From positions 419,501-483,500 of the forward strand of contig NC_082408.1 of assembly GCF_004011695.2 (NCBI RefSeq): a DNA stretch of 64,000 bases, written 5' to 3'. Positions 11,874-21,809 of the stretch are shown here, in pieces. The DNA comes from Ascochyta rabiei (Eukaryota; Ascomycota; Dothideomycetes; Pleosporales; Didymellaceae). The position numbers and the translations under genes were made by a program. The notes under the pieces were generated by a model. That model saw nothing but the letters and a program-made list of their open reading frames with translations. It was not told the DNA's origin and did not search any database. Position 1 is the stretch's first letter, and every line of letters begins with the position of its first letter.

Positions 11874-12003
11874 CAACCGCCAACCGCCAACCGCTAACCG
11901 CCAACCGCTAACCGCCAACCGCCAACCACCGACCACCGACTGCCGACTGCCGACCGCCGACCGCCAACCGCTAGCCGCCCACCGTCCGCTAGCCGCCCAC
12001 CGT
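11874..12003. repeat. heptanucleotide array CCGCCAA and variants
   Basis: About 130 bp of imperfect CCGCCAA/CCGCTAA/CCGACTG units; the period drifts toward the right end. Confidence 0.85.
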
Positions 12004-12381
12004 CCACATCACGCCATCCAGCGAGCGAAAGGGCAAGTGCTCTCACAACGCTCACAATACTCGACTATGTATAGAGCCACAATATACAGACAGCAAAGTC
12101 GCCCACCCCAAGCCATCCAAACGTCCCATGTAGGCACCGTCCCATCAGCGCCTGTAAGCTTGCCTCTGCCACCCCAACCTGCATGCTCCCCAAACCAAAC
12201 CAAACCAAATAAATGCCGTAGAAAAGGAGCGCTTTTCGGCCATGACAAGTGAACATGTACAACCACAAGGCTTGCCGGGATGACAGAAAGTGGACCGTCG
12301 CAGGAACAGGGCCCGCTCGAGACGCTGTCCTTGTCCTGCGCTGCCCAAGTCGTGCGCTGCCCAAAACACCGTCTACCCCAC

Positions 12382-12412
12382 ACCTGACACCTGACACCTG
12401 ACACCTGACACG
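12382..12412. repeat. 7-bp array ACCTGAC
   Basis: Four near-perfect tandem units, about 30 bp from the stop codon of the TRP-like gene and therefore probably in its 3' UTR. Confidence 0.85.
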
Positions 12413-12439
12413 TGATACGACAGCCATGAGAAATCAGCG

Positions 12440-15400
12440 CTAGAGTTGCCGTGACCTTCGACTTCGTGCACTCATCTGCGTGCTGCCGCTTTGGCTTCGG
12501 TCTACAATCTCCGCCCTCGCTTCCACGTCCGCCCCGTCGTACCCATCGCTGTGGAAGCTGTCTTGCGTCCGGTGTCCTTGCACGTACCCCGTGCTGACCA
12601 TCCCGTGCCCGCCTAGGACCGGCGGTGGAGCGAGCACGTGTCGGTACGTGCTCGACGCTGCCGAGTCCCCAGGCGATCGCTCGGGCGAAGGTTCCGTCGA
12701 TCCAAACGGCAACCGGATGGGCAGTGTGCCACCACTGGGCTGCAGGTATCCCTGGCTCGCCTGCGCCATGGGCGGAGAGTCCATGATCCGCGACAGTCGC
12801 TCCTGCTTCTCCACCATGGCTGCATCGCTCGATGCTGTCCGTCGAGAGCTCTTTCTGGGTATCGTCGGCGCTCGCTTGCCCGCTTGCCCTCGTCTTGACG
12901 TGCGAGAGATGCGCGACCCAACTCGACTGGGAAGCTCGATGCCGCCGCCCGCATCGATGGGGCCTAGCATGGGCGGGATCTCGGAAACACGAACCGAGTC
13001 GTAGCCAAAGGGCTCTTCGTCGCTGTGATCCGACTCGCTGTCACTCAAGGACAGCCTTCGATTCTCCTCGGCAAGCACGCCAGCCGAGGCTGCACCTCGT
13101 CGTGGACCCCGCTGGCTCTCCTTGGATTCGGGCGATTCAGGGTCGTCCCGATAAGGCTCCTGCGTGGGTCGTCGCGCTGACGGCTCGTGCTCCTCTTGCT
13201 CCTCTACCGCCATCATCTGCTGCGGCGGCATCCGAGTGCTTCGGACAACCTCGAATCCCTTGCTCTTTTCCTTCTTTCGCCCGCCGCCCATCAAGTTCAG
13301 ACTCTTGAACCAGCCCGTGGCAGAGGACACGGGGCTCATGGGGTCGGCAGGCCCCGTCTTCAGCTTTCGACTCGGCTGTGACGACAACGCTGGTCCGCGC
13401 AGACCGTAGTAAAAGTCCGACTCTCGAACCGAGTAGTCCGTGTTGTTGCCGCGTTCCAGGTGAGAATCCGAGTCGTTCTCGCGGTTCACGCGCAGGTAGG
13501 CTGGCGATGCGCGCGATGGACCCTCGCCTGCGTCGTGGGCAGCCTCCATGTCCATCTGGTCCGAGTACGGTACGTCAACAATGTCTGCGCTTCCGAGTGG
13601 CGGCGCCCCTCGGCCACGTGCTCCGGGTCCTACCGAGTCCATGGTATTGGTACGCACACGCGGTGGCCTGTAGTAGGGATCGGCCGCGTCCAGTTGTGTT
13701 CCCATGGTCGGTCTCCGTGACGTCTGGCCAGAACTGCCTCCCAAGAAGTGGAAGGGAATGGCGTTGACTCCAGGCGTACCCGGACTCGTCCCTTCGCCGG
13801 AACTGAAGTCGAACCCTCCGCTTCGACGCTGCTCATCCCTGTCGTAAGGCTGGTTCAGCAGTACCGCAGAGCTGGCAGACAGGCTACGCGACCGGCTGTT
13901 CATGAGGGGAATGTTTTTGTTTTCATCGTTGACCAGCATGGCCGCGTTGGAGTTGAGACTGCTCCGTTGTTTCCGGTGATTCACACGCTTGGAGAGTTGG
14001 CGCTTGCCGAAAACCTTGGTGAGACCGCCTCTGGTGTCCGCACCCGCACCCGACAATCTTGCAACCACCTCGACAATGGTCTGGAGGGCGTTGAGGAAGA
14101 AGCCGAAGATGAGCACAACAGCATGCAGAAGCAGGATTGCGTATCCAATCCAGCCCTTGGAGGACTCCGTGACGCCGAGCGAAGGGACAAAGGCTACCGA
14201 GAGGAGGATACAGGTGAGTCGAACGACCGAGAAGAAGGTGTGGTAAGCGTTCATCGACGTGTTCGACTGAAAGGGCCGGAAGGCGTGTAGAGTTAGGATT
14301 AGAATTACTTCGCAGATGGCGAGCATGATGATCTGGGCGATGCCAGAGGGCTGAATGGCGCCTATAGCAATGCCTCGTAAGATGGTTAGCAATACAGGAG
14401 TGAAGGCAAAGGGTGCGGCGTCGTCCGAGTAGGTGTTGTACAACGGTCCATACATCAGCACAGTCGGAAGATCGTCGAAGAGGTGAGCACGCGGACGCGT
14501 AGTGAAGATGAGCCAGAAGATCCAAAAGGCAATGCCCATGACTCCCGTGAGGAGCACGACAGCCGCTCCCACCACCGATCCGGGCGAGCGTGGGGCCACG
14601 ACCATTTGGAAGAGCGACAGGGTTATGATGGGCAACATGAAGAAGTTGAAGACGATGCGGACAATGTTGCCGGCGGTAAAGGACCAGTTCTTACCGGTGA
14701 GGTCGCCGTCTTGTGTGTCGGTCAGCATGCGCATGAGCCAGCGTGCCATGAAGCCAATCTGGGTCAAGACAAGGACGATGGCGATGAGTACGAGCAGGAA
14801 AATGGCCATGCAGGCCCACATGTCCCGCTCCATGGTCAGACCGACGTACTGGCCAAGTCGGGTCAGCCCATAGGTGCCGTTGACAATGTAGATGCCGTCA
14901 TCGAGACTCTGCGATCCGTTCCCTTTGCTGACGAAGCTCTCGTTGAAGAGAAGAACGGACCAGCTGGCCTGGCTGACGACGGGCTGGAAGAAACCAGGGT
15001 AGTTCAAGCTCAGACTGCCCGCCAAGACGATGAACTGGATGTACTGCAGACAATCGCCGAATCCTGGAGTGACGAGACGCAAGAGGTCCTCGTCGCGGCC
15101 GTAGTTGCTGGTCCAACGGAAGATGTTGGATGTTCCCCACGGGCTGCACGTGGCTGCGAAGACGGTCGCGATGGCTACCAGAATGAGCACCGCGGCGGGC
15201 AGGTAGCATATTGCGTCGGACAGCTTCTGGCCGAGGTCGGGCGTAATGTTTGCGGAGACACAGGCCAGGGTGTACTTTCGCTCGTCTCCGGACACGATGC
15301 GCAGCTCCGATGCCCAAGTGGCGAAGGCATAGGTGCTGTTGAAGTCGTGCGCCACGGTGAAGCCTGGCAAGCTGTACGGGTCGCTCGCATTGGCATCAAA

Positions 15401-15853
15401 AGCGGGAGCCATTGGGCAACGTGAGGCGGGGGTGTTCAAGACGTTTGCGCAGAACTGCTTGCCTGGCGAGGTCCAGGACGAGTAGGTGAGGGTCCTGAAA
15501 TCGGAGAAGAGGGTGGTGTATCTGTTGGAGGCCTTGTCGACATCGATGATCTTCCCGATCAGGGTCCTGTTGGGATTCTCCCAGCTCGGATCGCCTGGCG
15601 GAGGTAAGGTGCCCCTATCCGATTGGCCAGAGACGTTTCCGTAGACGGTGACGTTCAGGTTGTGTGTGGGGTTGGCCGTGTCGAAGGCGGCCCACACGTA
15701 CATGGGCGTGAACTGGAGAAAAGGCACATTGTTGTCGATGAACAGCTTGTCCAAGCAGTTGTCGAAATTGACGAAGACGGCGGCGGCGGGCGGGGGGAGC
15801 GAGGCGAGAACGAGGAAGAAGAGGAGGGTCGGCAGTGCGCGCAGCAGCGGCAT
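12440..15853 (-). CDS. TRP-like/flavin-carrier-like polytopic membrane protein
   Basis: Member of the fungal TRP-like family (ML-like N-terminal domain plus TRP transmembrane domain; relatives include S. pombe Pkd2 and the yeast Flc proteins). These act as calcium or FAD-related transporters of plasma membrane or ER. I chose the ATG at 15853, giving 1137 aa, because it opens a signal peptide (MPLLRALPTLLFFLVLASL). A start at 15970 is also in frame. Next come a Cys-containing lumenal domain with many N-glycosylation sequons, about nine hydrophobic segments, and a roughly 470-residue cytoplasmic tail rich in Ser, Arg, Pro and acidic residues. No intron is needed. The open frame continues upstream to 16378 across a 24-bp minisatellite, which I do not count as coding. 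Which substrate it carries cannot be told. Confidence 0.88.
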   Translation of the reverse strand: MPLLRALPTLLFFLVLASLPPPAAAVFVNFDNCLDKLFIDNNVPFLQFTPMYVWAAFDTANPTHNLNVTVYGNVSGQSDRGTLPPPGDPSWENPNRTLIGKIIDVDKASNRYTTLFSDFRTLTYSSWTSPGKQFCANVLNTPASRCPMAPAFDANASDPYSLPGFTVAHDFNSTYAFATWASELRIVSGDERKYTLACVSANITPDLGQKLSDAICYLPAAVLILVAIATVFAATCSPWGTSNIFRWTSNYGRDEDLLRLVTPGFGDCLQYIQFIVLAGSLSLNYPGFFQPVVSQASWSVLLFNESFVSKGNGSQSLDDGIYIVNGTYGLTRLGQYVGLTMERDMWACMAIFLLVLIAIVLVLTQIGFMARWLMRMLTDTQDGDLTGKNWSFTAGNIVRIVFNFFMLPIITLSLFQMVVAPRSPGSVVGAAVVLLTGVMGIAFWIFWLIFTTRPRAHLFDDLPTVLMYGPLYNTYSDDAAPFAFTPVLLTILRGIAIGAIQPSGIAQIIMLAICEVILILTLHAFRPFQSNTSMNAYHTFFSVVRLTCILLSVAFVPSLGVTESSKGWIGYAILLLHAVVLIFGFFLNALQTIVEVVARLSGAGADTRGGLTKVFGKRQLSKRVNHRKQRSSLNSNAAMLVNDENKNIPLMNSRSRSLSASSAVLLNQPYDRDEQRRSGGFDFSSGEGTSPGTPGVNAIPFHFLGGSSGQTSRRPTMGTQLDAADPYYRPPRVRTNTMDSVGPGARGRGAPPLGSADIVDVPYSDQMDMEAAHDAGEGPSRASPAYLRVNRENDSDSHLERGNNTDYSVRESDFYYGLRGPALSSQPSRKLKTGPADPMSPVSSATGWFKSLNLMGGGRKKEKSKGFEVVRSTRMPPQQMMAVEEQEEHEPSARRPTQEPYRDDPESPESKESQRGPRRGAASAGVLAEENRRLSLSDSESDHSDEEPFGYDSVRVSEIPPMLGPIDAGGGIELPSRVGSRISRTSRRGQAGKRAPTIPRKSSRRTASSDAAMVEKQERLSRIMDSPPMAQASQGYLQPSGGTLPIRLPFGSTEPSPERSPGDSAASSTYRHVLAPPPVLGGHGMVSTGYVQGHRTQDSFHSDGYDGADVEARAEIVDRSQSGSTQMSARSRRSRQL

Positions 15854-16076
15854 GGTGCCGTGTCTCCGCCGCGGGCGTGGCGGTGGGTGTGTGTGCTGGT
15901 GCGAGGGTATTGCGGGAGGTCTGCCGCCGGGGGGCATGGGCGCGGCTCTGCGCTGTGTAGGGACTGCCATTATCGTGTGCAGTTGCCCTTCATGTTCAAC
16001 GTCCAGGCTGTCTCTCGACGGAGGTGCGTTGTGCAAGGGAGCGGGCAACGGATGGCTGGCCCAGGCTTGTAGTTTG

Positions 16077-16254
16077 ATGTCTTGGTGCCGTGGTGTCTTG
16101 ATGTCGTGGTGCCGTGGTGTCTGGATGTCGTGGTGCCGTGGTGTCTGGATGTCGTGGTGCCGTGGTGTCTGGATGTCGTGGTGCCGTGGTGTCTGAATGT
16201 CGTGGTGCCGTGGTGTCTGGACGTCTTGGTGCCGTGGTGTCGCGGTGCCGTATG
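16077..16254. repeat. 24-bp minisatellite, about 7 copies
   Basis: Units of the type GGTGCCGTGGTGTCTGGATGT plus CGT, with a few base changes. On the minus strand it is open in frame with the TRP-like protein about 75 codons further on, and would encode a HHDIQTPR repeat. Confidence 0.92.
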
Positions 16255-16817
16255 CGCGGGCGTACTGGTATGACGTGGTGGTCGCGAGGATGGAAATGTC
16301 GATCTGGACAGTGATCGGTGCTGGGGGGCGCGGACAGCAATGGAGGCTTTGGCACCCAGGGCTGAGGCCTGGTCGCACGCACGCCGGGGATGGCCTGCTC
16401 AGAGATCAAACACGGGGTGGCAGGCGAGGACAAGGAGCGTCGATGTTCGATCCAGAGGCCCAAGGCAGCCGCAGCCGTAGCGAATGTGCGAAGCGAAGAA
16501 AAAAAAAAAAAAAGGCGTCCGGCTGGTCTCCTGAGGTGGGCGGGCAAGGATTGGGAGGTCTGGCGCTTTGGCAGGCCGTCTGGCGGTATGGAGGCTTGGA
16601 GGCGTAGACGTTCAAGCGCGACCGGGTCAGGGCACTAGCCGCACAGTTGGCCCGTATAGGAGCACGCCAGTGCACACTACCGTGTACAGCTGTTGGTTGC
16701 GTCTGAAGAGCTCATCGCTCACGGCTCCGACTGAGATGAGGACTGATGGGCGGCCGCAAAGGAGGCGGCGCAGGGCAACACGGCGTAAGATGCTCACGCG
16801 CCAACGCCGGCAACAGC

Positions 16818-16869
16818 AGCACCCGCACCAGCACCAGCACCAGCACCCAGCACCAGCAGCACCCAGCAC
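16818..16869. repeat. CAGCACC-type imperfect array
   Basis: Mixed CACCAG and CAGCACC units, about 50 bp. Confidence 0.85.
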
Positions 16870-17488
16870 CCAGGGCCACGCTCACGCCTTGTATCGTCAT
16901 AGTTGGGCCAAGGCGCTCTTACTGGCTGGCAAAGGAACTCTGTACGCCTTTGCTGGGCTACATGCACGAAAACGCACGCGAACCTTGCAGGGAGCCCCTG
17001 ATTGGATGTGCGGCCATATTTAGCAACACCCGCGGGAGTGGCCCAATCTGACCGTCTGACCGTCTGACCATCACCCGCCGCCATCCAAGCTGCCACTCAC
17101 GCTGCCGTTCAAGCTGCCGTTCAAGCAACGAGATGCTCGGCTACAAGAGCTGCTGTGTGTTCTTGACAACACCCTCGTGTAGCCGTCCTCGAGAAATCAT
17201 GTCCTCGTGTCCACATGTCCACGAATACCGTGTTGGAGCGCTGCAGCCCGCAGCAGCTCACCGCACGCCGCACGGCCGGCCTGCACAGCCACTGCTGCAC
17301 TAGCAGATCAGCGCCCACATTTCATGCTCACAGCTGCAAGTCGGTTTCATCTCCCAGCGCAACAGCGCCTGCGCAACCCGCCTTGGTCTCACCCATGCCC
17401 GCTCCCTTCATAAGGAAGCTGCGTCGTTTGACGTCCAAGGCCGCGCTTGAAGCCCCACACGTTCACACAGCACACCTAGGCTTTGCCG

Positions 17489-17519
17489 CCACCCACACAC
17501 CCACACACCCACACACCCA
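17489..17519. repeat. CACACCCA array
   Basis: About four units of ACACCCAC. Confidence 0.85.
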
Positions 17520-18560
17520 TAGTAGCCTGTGCCTTGGCTACAACGTCATGTAGCCGGCGCAACGGCTTGGACAAGACAGCAATGTCTTCTACCGGAGCAG
17601 CAGAGCCGGTCGCTTAGCTTCGTCGTGCTCACCAACATATCCACATAGCCCTGTCCTAGAGCTGCCAAACCCCTATTCGTGCTTCTGCAGATGCAAGACG
17701 ACTCTCCATTCCAGCGTTTGTGCCAACGGTGCTGAACATGGGTCATGCTTCCAACTACACGAGACCTCCAGCTGTCAGGACCTCGCTGCAAATCAGGCCG
17801 CATCTCCAGCTCACCAGCGACCAGCTCGTCAGCAACAGGGGAAGAACAGTAAACAGCACGATGCGACGACTACCTTGCACGAGCCTTCTCTCGTGGACAA
17901 TGTCGTGGACAACGTCGCGCATAGCATGACCAACCTTGCTGGCCAAGCACAGCAGCCACCTGCCAACCGTAATCTACACTCTGCCCCACTCGCAACAAGG
18001 ATCGACAACCTCCGACCTCCAATCTAGCATACTGTTTTCCCCGCAACAAAGTCACAACGCCCGCACGCTGATTCCGGCCGCAGCACAATCCAGGCACGAC
18101 TCGCATGCATTGCTTATCGCGTCATCTTGCAGGGTGCTGATCCATCGCCAGCATGCCATATCACGTTTTTCTGCCATTCGGCACGCCTCGCTTGCGGCTA
18201 CCACCTCTTCTGGCAGGTACCGGCAACACAGCGTGATCTATCGACCAAAGCCCCGCTCCTATCAACGAGAAAGGCGCCTCAGCGGCACAAATACAACGTC
18301 GTCCTGCGCCGGCTTCGACGCAAGGTGGACAAGCCCGCAAAGCATCGCTTGGCATCGAGCTAAACGGGTTAGCCTCAAGAGCTGTTAGGCAGGTCCTCTC
18401 TGTTAACGCCTTGGCAACGATTGTCAAAAGTTCCGCTGTCGATGATGATGCAGGGTTCTAGGAGGCTGGGACTGGTTCAAAAAGCTCGTCATGTCCAGCG
18501 GGATTCTTTGGCTTCGTTCTACGTCTCTCCAATCCATCAGCTGGGAAGAATTGAGACCAC

Positions 18561-20862
18561 ATGGCAATGCGTTCAACACTCCTGGCCGCCGGCCTGCTCC
18601 TCGGCTCGGCTCAAGCTTTGACTACCGAGTAAGTATTGTCGCTGGAGGTGGCAACAGGACACTGACTTTCCGTAGGGGTGTACTTGCTGCGCCTCGCAGA
18701 AGCACTGGAAGCCTGAGCCCCAAGGGTGTACGTTTGGCCTTGGCAACCACACAGGCATGGTACTGACCTCACAGGATCGGGCACTCTTCTCATCGACCAG
18801 CTACAACTGGACCACTGCAAAGGCTACGACAGGATGGTACTTTCTTGATGTCGAAAGTGGCAAGACGAACAAGGCACCTTTCGGTAGCGAGGTTTCCGAG
18901 GTCGTCTGGATCGGCGAGACAGAAGACAGCATCTTGTACTTGAACTCAAGTAATGAGGAGGTCCCTGGGGGTGTCACACTTTACACCGCTGATCTGAGCG
19001 GCGAGTTCAACCCGTGAGCATCAACGAGACCGGACACTAAAGAACCCTGGCTAACGAGCTTCAGTTCACTGGTGGCGTCTTTGAATGCGCCGTTTTCGGG
19101 TCTCAAGGCTGCAAAATCTGCTGATGGCTCTATCCACTTTGTTGCAAACACTCTGGCTTACTGGGGCAACGGCTCTGCCTACAACCCTGAGCTCGCCACG
19201 ACTCCCAAATCGGCGGGTCAGCTGTACGATGCCAACTTTGTCCGCCACTGGAATTACTACATCACCGAGCAGCGGTATGCTGTCTTCAGTGGCAGCCTTA
19301 CCAAAGGCAACGGCAGCTACTCCTTTGATGGAGAGATCAAGAACCTCCTAAAGGGTGTCAACTCAACCGTCACCCACCCAGAGAGCCCAGTTCAGGGATC
19401 GTCAAGCGACCCAGGTGACTACGAGATCTCGCCCGACGGCAGCAAGGTGGCCTTCCGCAGCAAGTCTCCCGACCTGCCCAAGGCCAACTACACCGCCAGC
19501 TACATCTATGTCGTGCCCCATGATGGATCTGAGGTGGCCGTAGCTATCAACGGACCTGGTACAACTGCTCCGGAGACCGCCCAGGGTGCTTCTGGCTACC
19601 CCGTGTGGTCGCATGACAGTAAGAAGCTGGCTTACGGCCAGCAAGACGGTATCGATTACGAGTCGGACCGCTTCAAGCTCTACGTTGCAGACATCGACGG
19701 CTTGAACTCCAAAGTCCATGCGGTTGCTGAGGACTGGGACTCGTCTCCTTCAGGCCTAAAGTGGAGCCCTGATGATGCGGATCTTTGGGTTGTCTCCGAG
19801 CTTCATGCCGCAAACCGTCTCTGGCTCGTACCTCACGATGCTCCAGCTGACTTCAAGCCTGTAAACTTTACCGGACCTGACACCGTGCTCTCCGACTTCG
19901 ATATCCACCCAGATGGCTCTGCTTTTGTTTCAGCGGCTGCCTCCTGGACCAGCCGTATCTTCTACAAGCAGTATCCCAAGGAAGACAAGAAGGTCATCTT
20001 CACAGCCAATGAAGTTGACCCGGAACTCGCCGGGCTCCTGCCAAACTCCACCTCCAACTTCTGGGTCGAGAACGAAGATGGCGACCAAGTCCAGTCTTTC
20101 GTTTTCTATCCCACCGACTTCAACCCTGAAGAGAAGTATCCCCTGATGTTCATCATTCACGGTGGTCCACAATCCACCCAGGGCGATAACTGGAGCGTAC
20201 GCTGGAACCTGCGTCTCTGGGCTGATCAAGGCTTTGTGGTTGTCGTAACGCAATTCACTGGCTCCCCATCGTACAGTCAGGCTTTCACAGACAAGATCCA
20301 AGCCAACTGGGGCGGCTCACCCTACAACGACCTGGTCACCGTCTTCAACCACATCAAAGCCAACATCAGTTACATTGACACCGATCGCGCAATCGCTGGC
20401 GGCGCATCTTTTGGCTGCTACATGACAAACTGGATCCAGGGACATGCTCTGGGCCGCGAGTTCAAGGCGCTCGTCTGCCACGATGGAAAGGTGAACCAGG
20501 TTGCCAGCTACTCCACCGACGAGCTGTGGTTTATCCAGCGCGACAACAACGGTACTATCTGGAACGACCGCGCAAACTACGAGAAGTGGGATCCTATCGT
20601 TTACTCGGCGAACTTCAGCACCCCGGAGTTCATCATCCACAACGATCTCGACTACCGTGTGCTTATTTCCGAGGGCCTGCAAACCTTCAACATCCTTCAA
20701 AGCCTCGGAGTGCCGAGCCGCTTCCTGCATTTCCCTGACGAGGGCCACTGGGTCACGAAGAGAGACAACAGTCTGCTGTGGCACAAATCCATCTTCAACT
20801 GGATTAGATACTATGCTGGTCTGGATGAGGAGCTGATCCAGGAGGGCGTCATTCACCAGTAG
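18561..20862 (+). CDS. dpp5: secreted dipeptidyl-peptidase V (S9 family)
   Basis: Secreted serine exopeptidase that removes N-terminal dipeptides; a close match in length and layout to Aspergillus fumigatus DPP V (about 720 aa). Four exons, 18561-18628, 18676-18727, 18775-19013 and 19065-20862, give 718 aa in one frame. The three introns are 47, 47 and 51 nt. The start gives a short signal peptide (MAMRSTLLAAGLLLGSAQA). The N-terminal half is a beta-propeller with several Asn-X-Ser/Thr sequons. The C-terminal half is the alpha/beta-hydrolase peptidase domain with HGGPQ, the nucleophile in GGASFGCY (Ser about 568), Asp about 649 in the HNDLDYRV segment and His about 681 in DEGHW. The complete catalytic triad indicates an active enzyme. 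Such proteases serve extracellular protein digestion and are known allergens in relatives. Confidence 0.95.
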
Positions 20863-21351
20863 ATGTATACTCACGAGACTAGACTACCTTGCTATGCGAT
20901 GTAATGGATCAGGAACCAGTGACGTAAAAGTCCACGATTAATGCCAATCATGAATCCCCAGCTTTCGTTTCCGTTGATCGTTGCACAGCAGGAGACCCGC
21001 TATCTATCGATTGCCCGAAAAGGAAGCTTACGTGAGCGCACACCCGGGGCCTGCATCACGATAGCACCTTGTCCTTCCTCTTCCGTCCAAAACAGCTTGA
21101 ATACGGACGTGAAAGGGTTCTCACGATGCTCAGTAAGCCATTACTGAACTGGCGCCATCCTTTTCAGAGGTGAGTAAGCTGGGAGATGATGAGCAGGCTG
21201 GGGAGACAAGCTGCAAGAGCGGATCCAAGGGCTTTGCTGAATCTACGTATAAGTACTGCGTTGCAGCGCCTTGTTGTAGGCAAGCACAACCAGTCTACCC
21301 TTCATCAGCAGCAGCAGCACCACCACCAACAACATCATCATCATCATCATC
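20863..21351. other. intergenic, promoter of the small secreted protein
   Basis: About 490 bp between two plus-strand genes. A TATAAG at 21248-21253 lies about 100 bp before the next ATG. An AGC/CACCAC/ATC triplet-rich stretch (about 21305-21350) directly precedes that ATG. No gene seen. Confidence 0.5.
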
Positions 21352-21809
21352 ATGCACAGCTCCACCTTCCTCCTCGCTGCCTCCGCCGGCCTCGTCGCCG
21401 TTGCTTCCGCGGGCCAGGTGAATTTCTACTCGGACACGAATTGCAAAAATTACATTGGCGAAGCGCACCCAGGCAGCTACCAAACGACCGGGTACGTACT
21501 CTTCGCCACCCAGCCCAGCCCAAAGCATCCGTCTCCGCCCATCCGGCACAAACGATGGATGCATCCCAAACAAACCCAGCTGGCATGTCTACAAGCCACC
21601 GACTAACCTCCCTCTCCAGCGGCCCCGCGGGTTCCTTCTCCGCCCTCTGGGTCAGCATCGACCAGAAAGCGTGCAGCAGCACGTGCGGGCCGATGATCAT
21701 CTGTGGGGATTCAAGCTGCAGTCGCCGCCAGGCTACTGGGATCGGCAGGTGTGTTAGCTTCAGCAGTGGTGTGTGGGCGAGGAACGGATGTGGGCAGGAC
21801 ATGTGCTGA
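21352..21809 (+). CDS. small secreted cysteine-rich protein
   Basis: Two exons, 21352-21491 and 21620-21809, encode 109 aa. The 128-nt intron has a GTACGT donor and a CTCTCCAG acceptor. Residues 1-20 are a clear signal peptide (MHSSTFLLAASAGLVAVASA). The mature part of about 89 residues carries eight cysteines and no other recognisable domain. Size, signal and even cysteine number fit the loose class of small secreted cysteine-rich proteins that includes plant-interaction effectors and antimicrobial peptides; the actual role is unknown. The last exon could be longer or differently spliced, because a GT-rich stretch follows at about 21749. No claim of toxicity is made. Confidence 0.65.

Larger units (their letters stand above)
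11197..12439. other. intergenic, repeat-rich; no gene seen
   Basis: This 1.2-kb interval separates the 5' end of the FYVE-RING gene from the 3' end of the TRP-like gene. It holds five short tandem repeat arrays, listed separately. The open frames on both strands are repeat-driven and show no domain. Confidence 0.6.
15854..18560. other. 2.7-kb intergenic, divergent promoters and repeats
   Basis: This gap lies between the start of the TRP-like gene (-) and the start of dipeptidyl-peptidase V (+), so it holds both promoters. It contains a 24-bp minisatellite, a poly-A run at about 16500-16513, a CAGCACC-type array and a CACACCCA array. Open frames between 16400 and 18400 have no recognisable domain. 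Confidence 0.6.

Noticed and set aside
13923..15424. Plus-strand frames over the TRP-like gene
   Set aside because: Antisense shadows of a well-supported membrane-protein CDS.
15971..16378. N-terminal extension of the TRP-like protein through the minisatellite
   Set aside because: Open frame exists but is repeat-derived; a signal peptide starts cleanly at 15853.
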